Shown here one piece after another: positions 5,662-9,480 of a DNA stretch of 9,480 nucleotides. This stretch comes from an uncultured Selenomonadales bacterium. Its GTDB lineage: Bacteria; Bacillota; Negativicutes; Selenomonadales; Selenomonadaceae. The stretch lies in assembly GCA_947165405.1 (NCBI GenBank), contig CAMVAG010000075.1:1-9480 (forward strand), in the 5' to 3' direction. Made by a program: the position numbers and the translations under genes. The number at the start of each line of letters is the position of its first letter. Positions within the stretch are counted from its first letter, which is position 1. The notes under the pieces are model-generated. The model was not told the origin of the DNA. It worked only from the letters and a program-made list of their open reading frames with translations, and ran no database searches.

Positions 5662-8600
5662 TTACAAAAAATATTCTATTCCCGCCTCGAAAATCAGCTG
5701 ATTTTTATTTCCGTGAATGTTTTTTGCAACGTGTTCGCCGATTCGCTCGGAGTGACCCATCTTGCCGAAAATTTTTCCGTCCGCGCTCGTGATACCCTCA
5801 ATCGCCCAAGCCGAACCGTTCGGATTATACGGAAGTTCGCTTGCAGGATTATTTTTATCGTCAACGTATTGCGTCGCGATTTGCCCGGCGTCGGAAAGTT
5901 TTTTGAGCCAAGCCTCACTTGCCGCGAATCTGCCTTCGCCGTGTGAAACAGGTATCGCGTGAACGTCGCCGATTTTATTTTTCGCAAGCCAAGGCGATAA
6001 GTTGCTCGTGATTTTCGTGCAGACGTATTGGCTGACGTGTCGACCCAAAGAGTTGTGCGTTAAAGTCGGAGAATCTTCCTCAAGGTCGCGAATTTCACCG
6101 TAGGGAAGCAAGCCCAGTTTAATCAACGCTTGAAAGCCGTTGCAAATGCCCAAAATCAAGCCGTCGCGTTCGCGCAAAAGTTTCATGACTTCTTCCGCGA
6201 TTTTCGGATTTCTGAACGTCGCCGCGATAAATTTTCCGCTGCCGTCGGGCTCGTCGCCGCCGCTGAAGCCGCCCGGCAACATGATAATCTGCGCGGCACG
6301 AATCTTTTCAGCCATCGCCGCGATACTTTCCTCGACCGCTTGAGGCGTCAAGTTGCGAACGATAAAAATTTCGGGAACGCCGCCCGCCTTTTGCCAAACC
6401 TTCGCGCTGTCGTATTCGCAATTCGTGCCGGGAAAGACCGGAATAAAAATTCGCGGCTTGGCTTTAAGCTTTAAGCTTTGAGCTTTAAGTGGAAAAGTTT
6501 TTGTCTGAAAGCTGAAAGCTGAATCCTGACAGCTTTTAATTTTGGTCGGGAAAATTTTTTCAAGCGGCTCGGTCAAAGATTTTTTAACGTCGTCAAGAGA
6601 AATTTTTTCGTCGCCGATTTTTATCACGGGCTCGGAAATTGTTTCGCCCAAAAGTTTAAACTCAAGCTCGCAATTTGATTCGACAATCAAGCTTCCGTAA
6701 TTAATTCCTAATTCCTCATTCCCAATTCCTAATTGACAAAATCCAATGTCGTTGCCGATTGCCATTTTGGAAATCGCCTCGGCAATGCCGCCCGCCTGCA
6801 AACTGCTTGCCGAAATAATTTTGCCCTTGCCGATAAGTTCATGCACTTTGGAAAAATTTTTCTTGAGCGCGTCGAAGTCGGGGACGCCGTCTTTATCGCG
6901 AACGCATTCGACGAGATAAACTTTGTGATTTGGTGCTTTGAATTCGGGCGAAATGACTTTATCGGCGTCGACGAGGGCAACCGCAAAACTTACAAGCGTC
7001 GGAGGCACGTGAATGTTTTCAAAAGTTCCGCTCATGGAATCTTTGCCGCCGATAGCCGCCACGCCGAAATTTTTCTGCGCAACGAACGCACCGAGCAACG
7101 CAGCAAGAGGCTTGCCCCATTTTTCGGGAACGTCGCCGAGCTTTTCGAAATATTCTTGGAAAGTCAGATAAGCTTTGGAAAAATCCGCGCCGAGTGCCGT
7201 CAACTTTGCAAGCGAACTTGTCACCGCATCAATCGCTCCGTGAAAAGGACTGCGTTCGGAAATTTGCGGGTCGAAGCCGAAAGTCATAGCCGTTGCCGTC
7301 GAAGTTTCACCGTCGCAAGGAATTTTCGCGACCATGCCTTCAGCGGGCGTGAGCTGATTTTTTCCTCCGAACGGCATTAAAACCGTCGCCGCGCCGATTG
7401 TCGAATCGAATCGCTCGACCAACCCTTTTTGACTGCAGACGTTGAGCCCGCGAAGATTTTCAAGCCACGAAATTTTTTTATCATCTTCCTGACACCTGAC
7501 ACCTGACACCTTACACCTGACATGCCGCTTGACGCCGTTGGTGTCGAAAAATTTTCTGCTGATGCTCACGATTTCATTGCCGCGCCAATTCATAATCATG
7601 CGCCCGCTGTCGGTGACTTCAGCGACGACATAAGCCTCAAGATTTTCCGCGTCGGCAAGCGCGATAAATTTCTCAACGTCATTTTTATCCAAGACAACCG
7701 CCATGCGCTCTTGACTTTCGGAAATGGCAAGCTCGGTGCCGTCAAGCCCGTCGTATTTTTTTCTGACAGCATCAAGATTTATTTGCAAGCCCGCCGCAAG
7801 TTCGCCGACGGCAACAGCAACACCGCCCGCGCCGAAGTCGTTGCAACGTTTGATTAATTTGCTCGCCGCAGGATTTCTGAAGAGGCGTTGAATTTTTCTT
7901 TCGGTCGGAGGATTTCCTTTTTGAACTTCCGCACCGGCGGTCGTGAGTGATTCGGTCGTATGAACTTTGCTTGAGCCGGTCGCGCCGCCGATTCCGTCAC
8001 GTCCCGTCCTGCCGCCGAGCAAAACAACTTTATCGCCCGCAACGGGTCGACTGCGAATGACATTTTCGGCGGGAGCCGCAGCAATGACCGCGCCGATTTC
8101 CATGCGCTTGGCAAGATAGCCTTCGTGATAAATTTCTTTGACTTGCCCGGTCGCCAAACCGATTTGATTTCCATAGGAACTGTAGCCTTGAGCCGCACCG
8201 CGAACGATTTTTTTCTGCGGAAGTTTTCCCGGCAAAGTCTCTGAAAATTTTTTGCGAGGGTCAGCCGCGCCCGTCACACGCATTGCCTGATAAACATAAC
8301 TTCTGCCGCTCAAAGGGTCACGAATCGCGCCGCCAAGACACGTTGCCGCGCCGCCGAACGGTTCAATTTCCGTCGGGTGATTGTGCGTCTCGTTCTTGAA
8401 CATGACAAGCCAATCTTCCTCGCGCCCGTCAATCACGGCTTTGATTTTGATTGAGCAGGCGTTAATTTCTTCGGAGGTGTCAAGATTTTTCGGCTTAACA
8501 ATTTTCGCGCCGATCGTTCCCAAATCCATCAGCGAAATATCTTTGGCGGGATTGTGCACGGCAAGATATTCTTTGAAAGCGCGTTCGACAACCTCTGCGC

Positions 8601-9321
8601 CCGCGTCGAAGGTCACCTCGTCAATCGCGGTCGTGAAAGTCGTATGGCGGCAGTGGTCGCTCCAATAAGTATCGATAACTTTCAGCTCGGTTATCGTCGG
8701 CGGACGGCGTTCGGTGTCGCGGAAGTAGCTTTGACAAAATTTTAAGTCGTCGAGGTTCATGGCAAGCCCGCGTTCCGCCAAAAATTTTTTCAAAGCGGCG
8801 TCGTTCATGTCGTTGAAATTTTTTAAGACTTCAACGTCGGGCGGATTCTCGGCAGAAATTTTCAACGTCGCAGGCAAATCGAAAGTCGCCTCGCGTGATT
8901 CAATCGCGTTAATTGAGTAGGCTTTGATTTTCGCGAAGTCTTCCGCCGAAACGTCGCCGATTAATGAAATGACCCGCGCAGAGTGAATCGTCGGCAAGTC
9001 TTTGCCCGTGACAAGCTGAACACATTGCGCGGCGGAGTCGGCTCGCTGGTCGAATTGTCCCGGCAAATATTCAACCGCAAAAGTTTTTTCGGCGTCGAGG
9101 TCGGCGGGCAGCTTGTAATAAAAATTGTCGACGTTCGGCTCACGAAAAACTATGTCACGCACTTTTGAAAAGTCTTCGTCGCTCAAGCCCTCAACGTCGT
9201 AGCGAACGAACAACCTCACGCCCGAAAGTTTAACGTCCAAAGTTTCTTTGAAGTCTTCAAGCAAATGTTTGGCGGGCACGTCGAAGCCCTCGCGTTTCTC
9301 AACGTAAATTCTCTTAACCAT
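5662..9321 (-). CDS. purL: Phosphoribosylformylglycinamidine synthase, single-chain form with fused glutaminase
   Basis: This 1219-aa enzyme converts FGAR, glutamine and ATP to FGAM in the fourth step of purine synthesis, in the cytoplasm. The N-terminal domain is followed by the linker motif TYWSDHCRHTTF (218-229). The first synthase half shows FKNETHNHPTEIEPFGG (308-324), SSYGNQIGLATG (381-392), the Gly-rich GGRTGRDGIGGATGSS (436-451) and SESQERM (534-540). The second half shows DPQISERSPFHGA (684-696) and GGKDSMSGT (758-766). The glutaminase domain (957-1219) has the nucleophile Cys1060 in LGICNGFQ and the His1190/Glu1192 pair in GHSER, so the catalytic triad looks intact. Length fits the fused class; Firmicutes with split purS/purL/purQ differ. 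The start is set by GAGGAGGT 5 nt upstream; a TTG at 9336 overlaps that site and is unlikely. Three 7-nt repeat tracts are read through in frame (residues about 600-611, 863-875, 930-955), all in linkers or loops. It is first in the operon and no other pur gene is present here. Confidence 0.97.
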   Translation of the reverse strand: MVKRIYVEKREGFDVPAKHLLEDFKETLDVKLSGVRLFVRYDVEGLSDEDFSKVRDIVFREPNVDNFYYKLPADLDAEKTFAVEYLPGQFDQRADSAAQCVQLVTGKDLPTIHSARVISLIGDVSAEDFAKIKAYSINAIESREATFDLPATLKISAENPPDVEVLKNFNDMNDAALKKFLAERGLAMNLDDLKFCQSYFRDTERRPPTITELKVIDTYWSDHCRHTTFTTAIDEVTFDAGAEVVERAFKEYLAVHNPAKDISLMDLGTIGAKIVKPKNLDTSEEINACSIKIKAVIDGREEDWLVMFKNETHNHPTEIEPFGGAATCLGGAIRDPLSGRSYVYQAMRVTGAADPRKKFSETLPGKLPQKKIVRGAAQGYSSYGNQIGLATGQVKEIYHEGYLAKRMEIGAVIAAAPAENVIRSRPVAGDKVVLLGGRTGRDGIGGATGSSKVHTTESLTTAGAEVQKGNPPTERKIQRLFRNPAASKLIKRCNDFGAGGVAVAVGELAAGLQINLDAVRKKYDGLDGTELAISESQERMAVVLDKNDVEKFIALADAENLEAYVVAEVTDSGRMIMNWRGNEIVSISRKFFDTNGVKRHVRCKVSGVRCQEDDKKISWLENLRGLNVCSQKGLVERFDSTIGAATVLMPFGGKNQLTPAEGMVAKIPCDGETSTATAMTFGFDPQISERSPFHGAIDAVTSSLAKLTALGADFSKAYLTFQEYFEKLGDVPEKWGKPLAALLGAFVAQKNFGVAAIGGKDSMSGTFENIHVPPTLVSFAVALVDADKVISPEFKAPNHKVYLVECVRDKDGVPDFDALKKNFSKVHELIGKGKIISASSLQAGGIAEAISKMAIGNDIGFCQLGIGNEELGINYGSLIVESNCELEFKLLGETISEPVIKIGDEKISLDDVKKSLTEPLEKIFPTKIKSCQDSAFSFQTKTFPLKAQSLKLKAKPRIFIPVFPGTNCEYDSAKVWQKAGGVPEIFIVRNLTPQAVEESIAAMAEKIRAAQIIMLPGGFSGGDEPDGSGKFIAATFRNPKIAEEVMKLLRERDGLILGICNGFQALIKLGLLPYGEIRDLEEDSPTLTHNSLGRHVSQYVCTKITSNLSPWLAKNKIGDVHAIPVSHGEGRFAASEAWLKKLSDAGQIATQYVDDKNNPASELPYNPNGSAWAIEGITSADGKIFGKMGHSERIGEHVAKNIHGNKNQLIFEAGIEYFL
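6461..6534. repeat. Two facing 7-nt repeat arrays inside purL (synthase-glutaminase linker)
   Basis: On the + strand, four units are at 6461-6488 (GCTTTAA twice, GCTTTGA, GCTTTAA). After an 18-base spacer, four more are at 6507-6534 (GAAAGCT twice, GAATCCT, GACAGCT). The second array is close to the reverse complement of the first, so the two can fold back on each other. In purL they encode about residues 930-955, a Lys/Ser/Gln-rich stretch just before the glutaminase domain (PRIFIPVFPGTNCE). That is a poorly constrained linker between two domains. Confidence 0.85.
6701..6735. repeat. Five-unit 7-nt repeat inside purL (second synthase half)
   Basis: The + strand has TTAATTC, CTAATTC, CTCATTC, CCAATTC and CTAATTG in a row without gaps, a degenerate (CTAATTC)5. 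On the coding strand it gives a peptide with a seven-residue rhythm (LGIGNEE then LGINYGS), at about residues 863-876. It sits just before the YGSLIVE strand of the second synthase half, between conserved blocks. Confidence 0.85.
7489..7523. repeat. Five-unit 7-nt repeat inside purL (linker between synthase halves)
   Basis: The + strand has three perfect CTGACAC units, then CTTACAC and CTGACAT, without gaps. On the coding strand it gives VRCKVSGVRCQ (about residues 601-611), again with a seven-residue period. It lies in the linker after FFDTNGVKRH and before the start of the second synthase half, where members of the family vary in length. Confidence 0.9.
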
Positions 9322-9326
9322 CAGCG

Positions 9327-9334
9327 ACCTCCTC
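9327..9334 (-). promoter_or_regulatory. purL ribosome-binding site
   Basis: The minus strand reads GAGGAGGT, a near-perfect match to the anti-Shine-Dalgarno sequence, 5 nt before the ATG at 9321. It decides the purL start: the in-frame TTG at 9336 overlaps this site. Confidence 0.9.
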
Positions 9335-9352
9335 AAAAAAATTTTTTAAATG

Positions 9353-9361
9353 ATTCTATCA
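9353..9361 (-). promoter_or_regulatory. Probable purL operon promoter (extended -10)
   Basis: The minus strand reads TGATAGAAT, an extended -10 (TG-n-TAGAAT). The best-spaced -35 (TTTCTA, 17 nt upstream) is weak, as is usual with extended -10 promoters. Transcription would start near 9346, giving a leader of about 25 nt that holds the ribosome site. No room remains for a purine riboswitch in such a leader. Confidence 0.5.
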
Positions 9362-9385
9362 CAACGCGCCAAAATTAGAAACAGT

Positions 9386-9425
9386 CAAACAAAAAGCCCG
9401 CAGACTTCCACCGACGGCTTGTTTG
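9386..9425. repeat. Imperfect inverted repeat in the divergent promoter region
   Basis: CAAACAA-AAA-GCC (9386-9398) and GGCTTGTTTG (9416-9425) can pair over 10 bp if three A residues bulge out. The right arm overlaps the -35 region of the + strand promoter and the left arm lies about 25 bases upstream of the purL -10. Read on the minus strand, GGGCTTTTTGTTT also looks like a weak terminator tail. It may be an operator, a weak terminator, or neither. Confidence 0.4.
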
Positions 9426-9450
9426 CAAAATTCAACTCTTATGTTATACT
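9423..9450 (+). promoter_or_regulatory. Promoter pointing to a gene beyond the right edge
   Basis: TTGCAA (9423-9428) and TATACT (9445-9450) are 16 bases apart, a good sigma70-type match. The window ends in TTTTGGAG, with GGAG at 9477-9480 looking like a ribosome site. A divergent + strand gene with a short leader therefore probably starts just outside the window. Confidence 0.5.
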
Positions 9451-9480
9451 GCAAATCAGTTCCTTTGCTGCATTTTGGAG

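Noticed and set aside
7489..7523. CRISPR array or slippage-driven frameshift at the purL repeats
   Set aside because: The units are 7 nt without spacers, so this is not CRISPR, and the reading frame continues intact through all three tracts into conserved PurL motifs.
9322..9480. Purine riboswitch upstream of purL
   Set aside because: The predicted leader is only about 25 nt and no three-way junction aptamer core could be recognised in the 159 available bases.

Overview
The window reads as an ordinary bacterial chromosome segment. It probably comes from a Firmicutes-type anaerobe, and Negativicutes/Selenomonadales-like is my best guess. I infer this from strong purine-rich Shine-Dalgarno sites (GAGGAGGT, AGGAGA, TGGAG), a single-chain PurL with a fused glutaminase, DUF2156 and HdrB-like cysteine-rich proteins in one operon, and the tail of a repetitive surface-type protein. 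No rRNA or other taxonomic marker is present, so the assignment is tentative.

Layout. Bases 1-104 are the last 33 codons of a repetitive, Gly/Ser/Asn-rich protein that enters from the left. It is followed by a degenerate 7-nt repeat tract and a strong terminator (169-201). A large hybrid sensor kinase (326-2566, +) stands alone: periplasmic solute-binding-like sensor, membrane anchor, HisKA, HATPase and receiver. It ends at a terminator (2579-2615) that also serves the converging minus-strand operon. That operon fills the rest of the window and is transcribed right to left: purL (9321-5662), a DUF389 membrane protein (5646-4258), a cysteine-rich protein with CCG-like motifs (4246-3512) and a DUF2156 GNAT-fold protein (3525-2614). 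Gaps are 15 nt, 11 nt and a 14-nt overlap, so co-transcription is very likely. At the right edge is a short divergent promoter region; a + strand promoter and possible ribosome site point to a gene starting just outside the window.

How the genes work together. Only purL has a clear metabolic job (step 4 of de novo purine synthesis). Its three operon partners are uncharacterised families (membrane, probable Fe-S, acyl/aminoacyl-transferase-like), so a functional link is only suggested by the operon. The orphan kinase probably senses a small amino-acid-like ligand in the periplasm.

Most unusual feature. The purL reading frame carries three separate tracts of 7-nt tandem repeats, each with a different unit. 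They lie in linker or loop positions, and related units occur in the 123-164 intergenic tract. In two of the three, a single-base deviation from the repeat falls exactly where a perfect repeat would have put a stop codon in frame. A second oddity is a large excess of the 8-mer AAAATTTT across the whole window.
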